Shown here: positions 7,491-15,715 of the stretch, one piece after another
Numbering within the stretch: position 1 is the first letter of the stretch
How the letters are laid out: each line of letters starts with the position of its first letter
From: Mycobacterium hubeiense
Lineage (GTDB): Bacteria > Actinomycetota > Actinomycetes > Mycobacteriales > Mycobacteriaceae
Length of the DNA: 64,000 nt
Assembly: GCF_002838065.1 (NCBI RefSeq)
Contig: NZ_PIZU01000015.1
Coordinates: 1-64,000, forward strand
Reading direction: 5' to 3'
Position numbers and translations under genes: made by a program
The notes under the pieces: generated by a model
Told to the model about the DNA's origin: nothing
What the model saw: only the letters and a program-made list of their open reading frames with translations
Databases searched by the model: none

Positions 7491-8720
7491 ATGGCACTCG
7501 TCGGGGCGCTGCCCACCCTGGCATGGGTCGAGACATTCACTACTGCGCACCTGCGCGAGCTGGCTGCCGATTTCCCCCGCACCGCGGACCTATGGGAGCA
7601 GTCGTTCACCGAGCTGGCCGCCGACATACTGCGCCCCGGCGGCACCGAGTGGACCGGCCCGGCCGCCGAGACGGCCCAAGACAGCACCGACACAGCCGCG
7701 TTCACCGCCCGCGGGAAGGCCAACCAGCTACGCGACGCCGCCGGGATCGCCACGTTCGGCGCTGATCAACTCGACGGCCTGCACGCCAAGACCCTCGCCG
7801 CCCTCGCCGAAACCCGCGCCGACGGGTTTCAGGTCGGCGAGGACTTGTCGGTCACCGACACCCAACGCCACCCCTGGGGCACCAGCGCGTATGAGGCGCG
7901 GCTCGCCGCCGCCCGGGAACACGGCGAAACCATCCAGTCTCATGCCAGCCAACTCCTGACACTCGACAACGAATACGGCCGCAAGCTGCTCGCCGCCACC
8001 GAAGGACTCGACACACTCACCCTCGACACCCCCAGCGGTGACACACCACCGGCCAACGCACACAACGGAATACAACTCGTCGACAACGAAGAAAGGCTGG
8101 CGCCTCCTCCGCTTCTCCCCGGACCGCCGTTATCTGAGAACCGGCGCGCCGCCGTCGAGTACGCCGAGAAATGGGCAGACAGCTTCAACCCTGACTATGA
8201 GAAGCTCGGTGGCGGCGCTGAAGATTGCACGAACTTCGCCTCACAAGTCATGCGCGCTGGCGGGTTCGGCGATGTCGGAAACGGAACTGACGACTGGCGT
8301 CGCGGCGACAGCGACGACTGGTACTACCAGAATGGCGGTCTGAATGTCCCGGGCAACACGTCGTCGAAGACATGGACCCTCGCGAAGGAGAATCACAATT
8401 TCGTCACGCAGCATTCGGGCCGAGGCGAAATCGTTGGAGCGGTCGCCACGCCGGCGCGTGAGGGGTTGGATCCGTTAGCTCCATCGCGTGCGGGGCTAAT
8501 ACCGGGCGATTTGATCTATTACAAAGACGAACGAGGCCAGATCAACCACGTCGCCGTCTACGTAGGACAGACCATGCAGGATGGGGTACTGACTGACGTG
8601 ATCAACCAGCATTCCGGAACCGACAATGTGCACAACGACTGGATGCCGGGTCCAGGCGGAGAGTACATTGCGCCGTTCGCTCAGGCCGAGTTTGTTCATT
8701 TGAGATACCCGGGTGAATGA
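7491..8720 (+). CDS. Type VII-type exported effector: WXG-like N-terminus, Amidase_6 (NlpC/P60-fold) C-terminus
   Basis: This 409-residue protein has an all-helical N-terminal half (about 1-175) with a WxG motif at W54-G56, a Pro-rich linker (about 180-215), and a C-terminal hydrolase domain (about 215-405). The C-terminal domain has the Amidase_6 pattern: AVEYAEKWADSFNPDY, EDCTNFASQVMRAGG with the probable catalytic C246, IPGDLIYYKD, and INHVAVYVG with the probable catalytic H353, then INQHS. Proteins of this fold cleave peptide or amide bonds, often in peptidoglycan. The layout of secretion domain, linker and enzyme is typical of type VII polymorphic toxins. It follows its EspC-like partner by 3 nt and overlaps the next gene by ATGA. 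A housekeeping cell-wall hydrolase is the alternative, but the partner and the paired membrane genes favour a toxin. Confidence 0.78.
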   Translation: MALVGALPTLAWVETFTTAHLRELAADFPRTADLWEQSFTELAADILRPGGTEWTGPAAETAQDSTDTAAFTARGKANQLRDAAGIATFGADQLDGLHAKTLAALAETRADGFQVGEDLSVTDTQRHPWGTSAYEARLAAAREHGETIQSHASQLLTLDNEYGRKLLAATEGLDTLTLDTPSGDTPPANAHNGIQLVDNEERLAPPPLLPGPPLSENRRAAVEYAEKWADSFNPDYEKLGGGAEDCTNFASQVMRAGGFGDVGNGTDDWRRGDSDDWYYQNGGLNVPGNTSSKTWTLAKENHNFVTQHSGRGEIVGAVATPAREGLDPLAPSRAGLIPGDLIYYKDERGQINHVAVYVGQTMQDGVLTDVINQHSGTDNVHNDWMPGPGGEYIAPFAQAEFVHLRYPGE

Positions 8721-9208
8721 GGATGCACGCTCGTCGGATTCGATGGATCGTGGTAGTCGCGTCCTTCCTTGTCGTCATTGCCCTCATCGCTGCCGGCGCG
8801 TGGTGGCTTCTCTCGGTAACGTCCGATGACGGCCCCGGTTTGGGCAAATTCGGACCGCAGGAACAGCGAGAGAAGGCCGAGGAACTTGTCGCTGGCCTTA
8901 ATACAGGAGATGTAGGAAAGGTGCCGGTAGCCCGCGACAGCTGGTCTGCGGAGGCTGAGACGGCTCAGAACCGAACGATCGAAGCCGCCATGCCGTCGCC
9001 CGGATGCCGGTACACACTGATATCGGTGGTTGATCGCGGTGAACAAGGCGTCGAGCGGGTCCCGGGAGCGACATCCGAAACGCGGACGTACCGTTTCGAC
9101 ATGGTTGTTGACGAACAGTGCCCCACCCAACAGCCTCGCCAGCGGACGATCGGCGTGATCGCCGCTGCCAACATGGGGTATTGGAACCCAATGGCGTTTG
9201 TGACGTGA
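8717..9208 (+). CDS. Membrane-anchored protein, candidate immunity protein (copy 1)
   Basis: This 163-residue protein has a positively charged N-terminus (MRMHARRIR), one hydrophobic segment at about residues 10-32, and an outside domain of about 130 residues. Its ATG overlaps the TGA of the Amidase_6 gene, so the two are translationally coupled. The outside domain shares blocks with the next gene's product: QREKAEELVAGLNT, DRGEQG, YRFDMVVDE, RTIGVIA and YWNPMAFVT. I recognise no named family; the DxxxLVAGLNTGD pattern recalls small mycobacterial lipoproteins with NTF2-like or DUF-type folds. Location outside the membrane, coupling to a predicted cell-wall hydrolase, and tandem duplication are what an immunity protein would show. 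That function is inference. Confidence 0.62.
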   Translation: MRMHARRIRWIVVVASFLVVIALIAAGAWWLLSVTSDDGPGLGKFGPQEQREKAEELVAGLNTGDVGKVPVARDSWSAEAETAQNRTIEAAMPSPGCRYTLISVVDRGEQGVERVPGATSETRTYRFDMVVDEQCPTQQPRQRTIGVIAAANMGYWNPMAFVT

Positions 9209-9239
9209 CGTTCAGCTCTGGGCTGCCCATTCGAGATCC

Positions 9240-9725
9240 GTGCAACTAATTGTGCTGCGCGGCCTGAGAATTCGACACTCTATCGTCGCTATCGCTGTGC
9301 TCCTCCTCGCGATGTCGGGCGCATGCCACTCGTCGACTCATGACGGCCCGTTCATGGGTGATTTCGGGCCGGAGGTTCAACGGGAAAAGGCAGAATCACT
9401 GGTTGCTGGCCTGAACACGCGCGACGTTAGCAAGGTTCCCCTCCACTACTACGGTGGCTCATACCCAGCTGCCGAGGCAGCACGCGATCAGACCACCAAG
9501 GCGGCCATGCCGGCGCCTGGTTGCCAATACACGCTCGTGATCGTCATAGACAGAGGCGAGCAGGGGCCACAACGGGCACCCTGGCTACTGCAGGAGGTTT
9601 CGACCTACCGCTTCGACATGGTCGTCGACGAAATGTGCCCTGGCAGCCCACCTCGACCTCGCACAATCGGCGTCATCGCCATCGCCGACATGAGCTACTG
9701 GGACCCGGTGGCCTTCGTGACATAG
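9240..9725 (+). CDS. Probable lipoprotein paralogue of the preceding gene, candidate immunity protein (copy 2)
   Basis: A GTG start gives 161 residues, 31 nt after copy 1. The N-terminus is a signal peptide of about 27 residues ending in AMSGAC, which reads as a lipobox with a lipidated cysteine; copy 1 keeps a plain membrane anchor instead. The mature part is clearly homologous to copy 1: FGPEVQREKAESLVAGLNT, PGCQYTLVIVIDRGEQG, YRFDMVVDE and YWDPVAFVT. Two cysteines outside the signal are conserved between copies and may form a disulphide. The upstream ribosome-binding site is weak, and another GTG lies four codons later. Function is unknown; neutralising the upstream effector is the working idea. 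Confidence 0.62.
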   Translation: MQLIVLRGLRIRHSIVAIAVLLLAMSGACHSSTHDGPFMGDFGPEVQREKAESLVAGLNTRDVSKVPLHYYGGSYPAAEAARDQTTKAAMPAPGCQYTLVIVIDRGEQGPQRAPWLLQEVSTYRFDMVVDEMCPGSPPRPRTIGVIAIADMSYWDPVAFVT

Positions 9726-9874
9726 GACTATGCCGCAAGGCATCCGGCCCTAGCGACGTCATCCCCTCCCGCGAACGATCGGGGCGATCGCCGTGGCCCA
9801 AAAGGTCACGGTGTCCACCGTCATTTGCGACATGAACCTGCCGCCGCCATACTGCAATCCGAGGAGGCGGAGAT

Positions 9875-9907
9875 ATGGCGACACGCGAAGATATGGCCTC
9901 TCGATGA
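9875..9907 (+). CDS. Possible 10-codon leader ORF overlapping the next gene
   Basis: ATG 9875 is preceded by GAGGAGGCGG, the strongest ribosome-binding site in this stretch, and encodes MATREDMASR before TGA. That TGA overlaps the ATG of the following coiled-coil gene as ATGA. It may be a real translated leader that delivers ribosomes to the next gene, or the remnant of a frameshifted N-terminus. Confidence 0.35.
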   Translation: MATREDMASR

Positions 9908-10176
9908 CCCCACCAAGCGGTTCCGAGGACCCGGCAGCGATGGTAGCCGCGATGTGCACCGAACGCGCGGCCAGCAATGTCCTTACGGAGAAGCTGGAGG
10001 CGCATCAGCAAGAGAAGCGCGAGGCGTTTGTGGCGGTTCGTCGTCAATTCGCGTTGCTTCGAAGCGAACTCGCTGATCATCGGACCGAGATGCGCGCCGA
10101 CTTCCGCAGAATTCATGAGCAACTCGCCGAGATCAAAGGCCTGATCATCAACAGTCGTGGCGGGCACGCTCAATAG
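9904..10176 (+). CDS. Small coiled-coil protein of unknown function
   Basis: From ATG 9904 the product is 90 residues. Residues about 20-80 are continuous amphipathic helix (VLTEKLEAHQQEKREAFVAV ... MRADFRRIHEQLAEIKGLI), a likely coiled coil. A longer in-frame reading from a GTG at 9793 exists but its added part looks non-coding. I place the start at 9904 because a strong ribosome-binding site and a 10-codon leader couple into it. Such short coiled-coil proteins are common in mycobacteria, often with an N-terminal Met-Ala/Val-Thr-Arg-Glu start like that of the leader, so a single-base frameshift between the two cannot be excluded. The last 7 nt overlap the convergent YcaQ-like gene. Confidence 0.5.
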   Translation: MTPPSGSEDPAAMVAAMCTERAASNVLTEKLEAHQQEKREAFVAVRRQFALLRSELADHRTEMRADFRRIHEQLAEIKGLIINSRGGHAQ

Positions 10177-11384
10177 CCGCGGTTCTGCACGGCAAGTCGC
10201 AACGCGCTCGCCAGATCCCCTCGGTCGCCTACCGTCACCTCGCCCAGCCCCAGCCACGACGCCATCGATTCCAATTCGGCAGCCAGCCCAGCAGCCACCT
10301 GCGACGGCTTCTCGTCGGGTTCAACGAACGCGCCAACAACATGCAGCGCGCCATCGGTGCGTTTGAGATCCACCCGACCGACAAGCCGACCGTCGAGCAG
10401 GAAAGGCCATACGTAGTAACCGAATTGGCGCTTCGGCGCCGGCGTGTAGATCTCGATGCGGTAGTGGAAATTGAACAGCCGCTGCACCCGTGGCCGGAAA
10501 AAGATCAACGGATCAAACGGGCACAGCAGCGCCGTACCGCGGTCATGTCGCGGAATCGTCTGCCCCGCACGCAGATACGCCGGCGCAGTCCACCCGTCGA
10601 CCTCCACCGGCTCCAGCTCCCCATCGGCCACCAGCTTCGCGATCGCCGGCTTGACCTGCTTGGCCGACAACCGGAAATAGTCACGAATGTCGGCCTCGGT
10701 GCCCACCCCCAGCGCCGTCGCGGCCCGCAATGCCAGTTCCCGCACGGCTTCGTCGTCGTCGACCTCGTGCGCCACCACTTCCGGCGGCAGCACTCGTTCC
10801 GTGAGGTCGTAATGCCGGGCGAACCCGACGCGGGTGGCCGTCGTCAGCACCCCGGACGCGAACAACGCCTCGGTCACCCATTTGGTGTCGCTGCGGTCCC
10901 ACCACGGGCCCTTTTTGCCGCGCCGTTCACCACCCAAGTGTGCCTCGATCTGCCCGGCCGTCGACGGTCCGAGCTCGGCCACCGCGGCGACGATATCGTC
11001 GGCCAGCTGCGGGTTCTTCTTGACGATCTGGGTGCCCCACCGCCCGTGCCGGTACTCCCGCATCCGCCACCGCAGCAGCGGCCAATCATCGACGGCCATC
11101 AGCGCGGCCTCGTGCGCCCAGTACTCGACCAGCAAGCGCGGCGATCGCGCGGTGTGCTCCCAGGCGGCACGATCCAGGACATCGCGGTTGTAGGGCCCCA
11201 GCCGGCTGAACACAGGCGCATAGTGGGCTCGCACCGCTACAGAGACCGAATCCAATTGCAGCACTTGGATTCTGGAGATGAGACGACGCAGGTGTGCGCG
11301 GGTGACCGGGCCGCGCGGCTTCGGTTCGGCCAATCCCTGCGCGGCGACGGCGATACGGCGGGCCTGGACCGGGGTGAGCTTCAT
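10170..11384 (-). CDS. YcaQ/AlkZ-type DNA glycosylase (HTH_42 family, crosslink repair)
   Basis: This 404-residue protein belongs to the winged-helix HTH_42 (formerly DUF1006) family. Family members E. coli YcaQ and Streptomyces AlkZ remove alkylated or crosslinked bases. The family hallmark [19 protein letters not shown] is present and holds the Gln-x-Asp pair (Q43, D45) typical of Yca[13 protein letters not shown] and a C-terminal region with [20 protein letters not shown] are also present, and the length is normal. It overlaps dfrA by 4 nt (ATGA), so it is the third gene of a thyA-dfrA-glycosylase operon; a DNA-repair enzyme alongside the two genes of thymidylate supply is sensible company. 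Confidence 0.85.
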   Translation of the reverse strand: MKLTPVQARRIAVAAQGLAEPKPRGPVTRAHLRRLISRIQVLQLDSVSVAVRAHYAPVFSRLGPYNRDVLDRAAWEHTARSPRLLVEYWAHEAALMAVDDWPLLRWRMREYRHGRWGTQIVKKNPQLADDIVAAVAELGPSTAGQIEAHLGGERRGKKGPWWDRSDTKWVTEALFASGVLTTATRVGFARHYDLTERVLPPEVVAHEVDDDEAVRELALRAATALGVGTEADIRDYFRLSAKQVKPAIAKLVADGELEPVEVDGWTAPAYLRAGQTIPRHDRGTALLCPFDPLIFFRPRVQRLFNFHYRIEIYTPAPKRQFGYYVWPFLLDGRLVGRVDLKRTDGALHVVGAFVEPDEKPSQVAAGLAAELESMASWLGLGEVTVGDRGDLASALRLAVQNRGY

Positions 11385-11863
11385 GCGCGCAGGTAGCTGT
11401 GGAACCGGTAGCGCAGCCCGGAGCTGCTGGTCAGCCAGTCCCCCGTGCGGCCCACCCAGGTCTCATCGAGCACCGGCGCCACCGCGTCGCCGTCTTCGCG
11501 CGGCAGGTCGATGTCGACCTGGGTGACTTCGCAGCGGGTCGCGATCGGCAGCGCGAGCGCATAGATCTGTTCACCGCCGATCACCCACGTCTCGTCGTCG
11601 GTCATTGCGTCTTGAAGTGTGGTCACCACTTCTGCCCCGTCGGCCATGTAGTCAGTTTGCCGGGTCAGTACGACATTTCTGCGTCCCGGCAGCGGGCGCA
11701 CCTTCGCGGGCAGCGATTCCCACGTCAACCGCCCCATCACGACCGTGTGGCCCATGGTGAGCTCTTTGAAACGGGCCTGGTCCTCCGGCAGCCGCCACGG
11801 GATGCCGCCGTCGCGGCCGATGACCCCGGAGGTCGACTGGGCCCAAATCAGACCAACCGTCAT
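11381..11863 (-). CDS. dfrA: Dihydrofolate reductase
   Basis: This 160-residue enzyme reduces dihydrofolate to tetrahydrofolate with NADPH, regenerating the cofactor oxidised by ThyA. The N-terminal [23 protein letters not shown] with substrate-side [12 protein letters not shown], the cofactor motif [15 protein letters not shown], and [12 protein letters not shown] are all canonical, and the length matches the M. tuberculosis enzyme (159). The catalytic acidic residue is in the LPEDQ stretch. It overlaps thyA upstream and the YcaQ-like gene downstream by 4 nt each. It is the cellular target of trimethoprim-type antifolates. Confidence 0.97.
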   Translation of the reverse strand: MTVGLIWAQSTSGVIGRDGGIPWRLPEDQARFKELTMGHTVVMGRLTWESLPAKVRPLPGRRNVVLTRQTDYMADGAEVVTTLQDAMTDDETWVIGGEQIYALALPIATRCEVTQVDIDLPREDGDAVAPVLDETWVGRTGDWLTSSSGLRYRFHSYLRA

Positions 11864-12660
11864 ACCGCGACGGGGGCTTTGATCGCCGGATGCGGGTCGT
11901 AGTTCTTGATGACGATGTCGTCGTACGTGTAGTCGAAGATCGAATCACGCCGCGCCAGAACAAGTTCCGGATATGGACGTGGCTCACGGCTGAGCTGGAG
12001 CTTGACCTGTTCGACGTGGTTGTCGTAGATATGGCAGTCGCCGCCGGTCCAGATGAACTCGCCGACCCCGAGCCCGGCCTGGGCCGCCATCATGTGGGTC
12101 AGCAGCGCGTAGCTGGCGATGTTGAACGGCACGCCGAGGAACAGGTCGGCGCTGCGTTGATACAGCTGACAAGACAGCCTGCCCTCGGCGACATAGAACT
12201 GGAACAGCAGGTGGCACGGCGGCAGCGCCATCTGCGGGATCTCGCCGACGTTCCACGCCGACACGATGTTGCGCCGCGAGTCCGGGTCGGTCTTGAGCAG
12301 GTGCAGCGCATTGCTGATCTGGTCGATGTGCTCGCCCGACGGGGTCGGCCAGGACCGCCACTGCGCCCCGTACACCGGGCCGAGATCGCCTGTCTCCGAA
12401 GCCCATTCGTCCCAAATGGTGACACCGTGCTCATGCAGCCAGCCGATGTTGGAATCGCCGCGCAGAAACCACAGCAACTCGTAGATCACCGACTTGGTGT
12501 GCACCTTCTTGGTGGTGATCAGCGGGAATCCCGCCGTCAGGTCGTAGCGCATCTGGTGGCCGAACAGGCTGCGGGTGCCGGTGCCGGTGCGGTCGGATTT
12601 GGGTGTGCCACGCTCGAGCACCAGGCGCAGCAGGTCTTCGTACGGGGTCGCGATCGGCAC
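11860..12660 (-). CDS. thyA: Thymidylate synthase (folate-dependent, ThyA)
   Basis: Starting at GTG 12660 the protein has 266 residues, the usual ThyA length. An upstream in-frame extension reads through the divergent promoter and is rejected. It converts dUMP to dTMP using methylenetetrahydrofolate. ThyA hallmarks are clear: [20 protein letters not shown], the catalytic [14 protein letters not shown] with its cysteine, [20 protein letters not shown], and GDCHIYDNH. It overlaps dfrA by ATGA, so dTMP production and recycling of the resulting dihydrofolate are encoded together. Divergently, 43 nt away, lies the dienelactone hydrolase-like gene. Confidence 0.97.
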   Translation of the reverse strand: MPIATPYEDLLRLVLERGTPKSDRTGTGTRSLFGHQMRYDLTAGFPLITTKKVHTKSVIYELLWFLRGDSNIGWLHEHGVTIWDEWASETGDLGPVYGAQWRSWPTPSGEHIDQISNALHLLKTDPDSRRNIVSAWNVGEIPQMALPPCHLLFQFYVAEGRLSCQLYQRSADLFLGVPFNIASYALLTHMMAAQAGLGVGEFIWTGGDCHIYDNHVEQVKLQLSREPRPYPELVLARRDSIFDYTYDDIVIKNYDPHPAIKAPVAV

Positions 12661-12703
12661 GCCACTCAGCGTACGTCTGGTCGCAGGTAGTAGAACGGAG
12701 GCC

Positions 12704-13444
12704 ATGCCGAGTATCTCCGCCACCGTCACCACGCCCGACGGCACCTGCCCCATCACCCTGCACACACCCAACGGAACCGGCCCGTGGTCAGCCGTCGTCA
12801 TGTATCCCGACGCCGGTGGGGTACGACCGACCTTCCAAGAGATGGCCGCCCGGTTGGCCGGGTTCGGCCACGCGGTACTGCTGCCCGACGTGTACTACCG
12901 GCACGGCGACTGGCAGCCCTTCGACATGAAGACGGCGTTCAGCGATCCCGCCGAGCGCAAACGGCTGTTCGGAATGATCAGCAGTGTCACGCCGGACATG
13001 ATCGCCAGCGACGCCGTCGCCTTCTTCGACTTCCTCGCCGAGCGGCCCGAGGTCAAGGGAGACACCTTCGGGGTGTGTGGCTACTGCATGGGCGGACGGA
13101 CCTCGGTGATCGTCGCCGGCCGCGTGCCAGACCGCGTCGCGGCCGCGGGCTCCTTCCATGGCGGTGGTCTCGTCACCGACGACGAGACCAGCCCGCATCT
13201 GCTGGCCGACCGGATGAAGGCGACGGTCTATGTCGCCGGCGCAGAGAACGACGGGTCATTCACGCCCGAACAGGCCGAGACGCTGGACAAAGCGCTGACC
13301 GCCGCTGGGGTCGAGCACAAGATCGAGATCTACCCCGCCGGCCACGGCTTCGCAGTTCCGGACAATGCGCCCTACGACGAGGAAGCCGCCGAGCGGCATT
13401 GGATCGCGCTGCAGGAGCTGTTCGAGACCGCGCTCCCGCGTTAG
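12704..13444 (+). CDS. Dienelactone hydrolase family protein
   Basis: The start at ATG 12704 (CGGAGG 2 nt before it) gives 246 residues, the normal dienelactone hydrolase length. The alpha/beta-hydrolase nucleophile is a cysteine in GYCMGG (C128), followed by an aspartate in AGAENDGSF and the histidine in YPAGHGF, forming the Cys-Asp-His triad of the family. Founding members hydrolyse dienelactone in chloroaromatic breakdown, but mycobacterial homologues such as the syntenic Rv2765 have no proven substrate. It is divergent from thyA. The stop codon overlaps that of the convergent membrane-protein gene by 4 nt. Confidence 0.88.
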   Translation: MPSISATVTTPDGTCPITLHTPNGTGPWSAVVMYPDAGGVRPTFQEMAARLAGFGHAVLLPDVYYRHGDWQPFDMKTAFSDPAERKRLFGMISSVTPDMIASDAVAFFDFLAERPEVKGDTFGVCGYCMGGRTSVIVAGRVPDRVAAAGSFHGGGLVTDDETSPHLLADRMKATVYVAGAENDGSFTPEQAETLDKALTAAGVEHKIEIYPAGHGFAVPDNAPYDEEAAERHWIALQELFETALPR

Positions 13445-13899
13445 CGCCGACCGCGTCGCTCCTGCAGGAAGCTTTGCAGCGCACGCAGGCCTCCACGGAA
13501 GGCGTACAGCGCGGTCATCACCGTCAGGGCGATCAGGAAGATGAAGAAGATCAGCCAATTCGGCCGGTCGTGCTTGACGTTCCACCAGACGAACGTGAAC
13601 AACAGGGTGCACAAGAACAGCACGATGTCGCGCCAGTCGCCCTTGTAGGAGGCGGCTGCTTCCCGCAGTTCGCGGCCGCGGTCGACGGCGTGGACCAGAT
13701 CGTCGATGCGCATATCGATGGTGCGCTGCAGTGCGGCCCTGCGCTGAGTGTCCTCGGCGGGCAGCTTGTCGAGCAGCTCCATGTCTTGTTTGATGATGGC
13801 GCGGACGTCGGGACCTTTGATGTTTCCGGCGATGACACCGAGCAGCGCGCCACCGGCCAACGGTGCTGCGCCCAAAGCGATTTCGGCGATTCCGGCCAT
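13441..13899 (-). CDS. Small membrane protein of unknown function
   Basis: This 152-residue protein has a glycine/alanine-rich hydrophobic N-terminus (MAGIAEIALGAAPLAGGALL), a charged helical middle (about 30-90), then two closely spaced membrane segments (about 92-110 and 115-135: DIVLFLCTLLFTFVWW and NWLIFFIFLIALTVMTALYA) and a basic tail QERRGRR. It lies 9 nt after the flavodoxin-like gene and is probably the last gene of the dapB operon. I do not recognise a named family; a small signalling or scaffolding membrane protein is possible. Confidence 0.75.
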   Translation of the reverse strand: MAGIAEIALGAAPLAGGALLGVIAGNIKGPDVRAIIKQDMELLDKLPAEDTQRRAALQRTIDMRIDDLVHAVDRGRELREAAASYKGDWRDIVLFLCTLLFTFVWWNVKHDRPNWLIFFIFLIALTVMTALYAFRGGLRALQSFLQERRGRR

Positions 13900-13908
13900 T
13901 TGGGCTCC

Positions 13909-14360
13909 TTACTCCATCAGCGTCGCGGCCAGCGTGCCGCCCAGTTCGTAGGCCCGCTCGCGGGCCTTGGCGTCGACAGCGCCGACGACCTCGAGCGCAT
14001 CGGCGGCCTTGGTCAGCGCCAGTCCGGTGGCCACTTTGTCGACGGCGTTCGCCGCGCCCACGGTGTCGTTGTTGCCGTGTACCCAAAGACCGTAGGGCCG
14101 GCCCGCGACGTGGTCGAGGCTCGGGTAATAAATCGTGTCGAAGAAGTGCTTCAGCGCGCCCGACATGTAGCCGAGGTTGGCTGTGGTGCCGAACAGGTAG
14201 CCGTCGGCGTCGAGCATGTCGGGAACCGTTGCCGCCAGAGCGGGACGTACTTCGACGTCGACGCCGGTGATCTCCGGGTCGTGGGTGCCCGCGAGCACGG
14301 CCTCGAGCAGTTCTCGCGTGGCCGGCGATGGTGTGTGATGGACGACGAGCAGCGTCTTGC

Positions 14361-14364
<4 letters not shown>
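13909..14364 (-). CDS. Flavodoxin-like / NAD(P)H-dependent FMN reductase family protein
   Basis: This 151-residue protein has the flavodoxin fold: an N-terminal beta strand and phosphate-binding loop (LLVVHHTPSPATRELLEAV), then YLFGTTANLGYMSGALKHFFD, typical of WrbA/flavodoxin_2 reductases that bind FMN, and a last GLWVHGNNDT strand. It probably moves electrons from NAD(P)H to an unknown acceptor. The M. tuberculosis counterpart lies in the same place after dapB. Its start overlaps the membrane-protein gene upstream by 4 nt. Confidence 0.82.
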
Positions 14365-15568
<1,204 letters not shown>

Positions 15569-15624
15569 CTATCGCTGCGGGTTGTTGCGGCGAGCGTGCG
15601 CGTCTGTCGGTCGGCGGCGCGCCC

Positions 15625-15672
15625 TCGCGAAATCCCTTGTGTCACTTTCGTATCTGGCGTCACATTTCGCGA
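15625..15672. repeat. Inverted repeat with internal direct repeats in the dapB/13E12 divergent region
   Basis: TCGCGAAAT (15625-15633) and ATTTCGCGA (15664-15672) form perfect 9-bp arms around 30 nt. Inside, GTGTCACTTTCG (15640-15651) is echoed by GCGTCACATTTCG (15658-15670). It lies 25 nt upstream of the LexA box, so it may be part of the promoter of the HNH gene or a dapB control site. The role is unknown. Confidence 0.4.
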
Positions 15673-15696
15673 ACGCGGTGAAGTTTTGTCGGTGGT

Positions 15697-15712
15697 TCGA
15701 ACTAGTGTTCGA
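15697..15712. promoter_or_regulatory. LexA (SOS) box
   Basis: TCGAAC-TAGT-GTTCGA is a perfect match to the mycobacterial LexA operator TCGAAC-N4-GTTCGA. It ends 3 nt before the ATG of the 13E12/DUF222 HNH gene. LexA bound here would block transcription or initiation, so the gene should be switched on by DNA damage. Several M. tuberculosis 13E12 genes are known LexA targets. Confidence 0.88.
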
Positions 15713-15715
15713 AGC

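Noticed and set aside
9726..9903. Protein-coding extension of the coiled-coil gene back to GTG 9793
   Set aside because: The added residues look non-coding, there is no ribosome-binding site, and the strong site at 9861-9870 serves the leader ORF instead.
1..10176. Integrase, transposase, tRNA or att site that would define the accessory block as an island
   Set aside because: None is visible on either strand; the block may have arrived by homologous exchange between conserved flanks.
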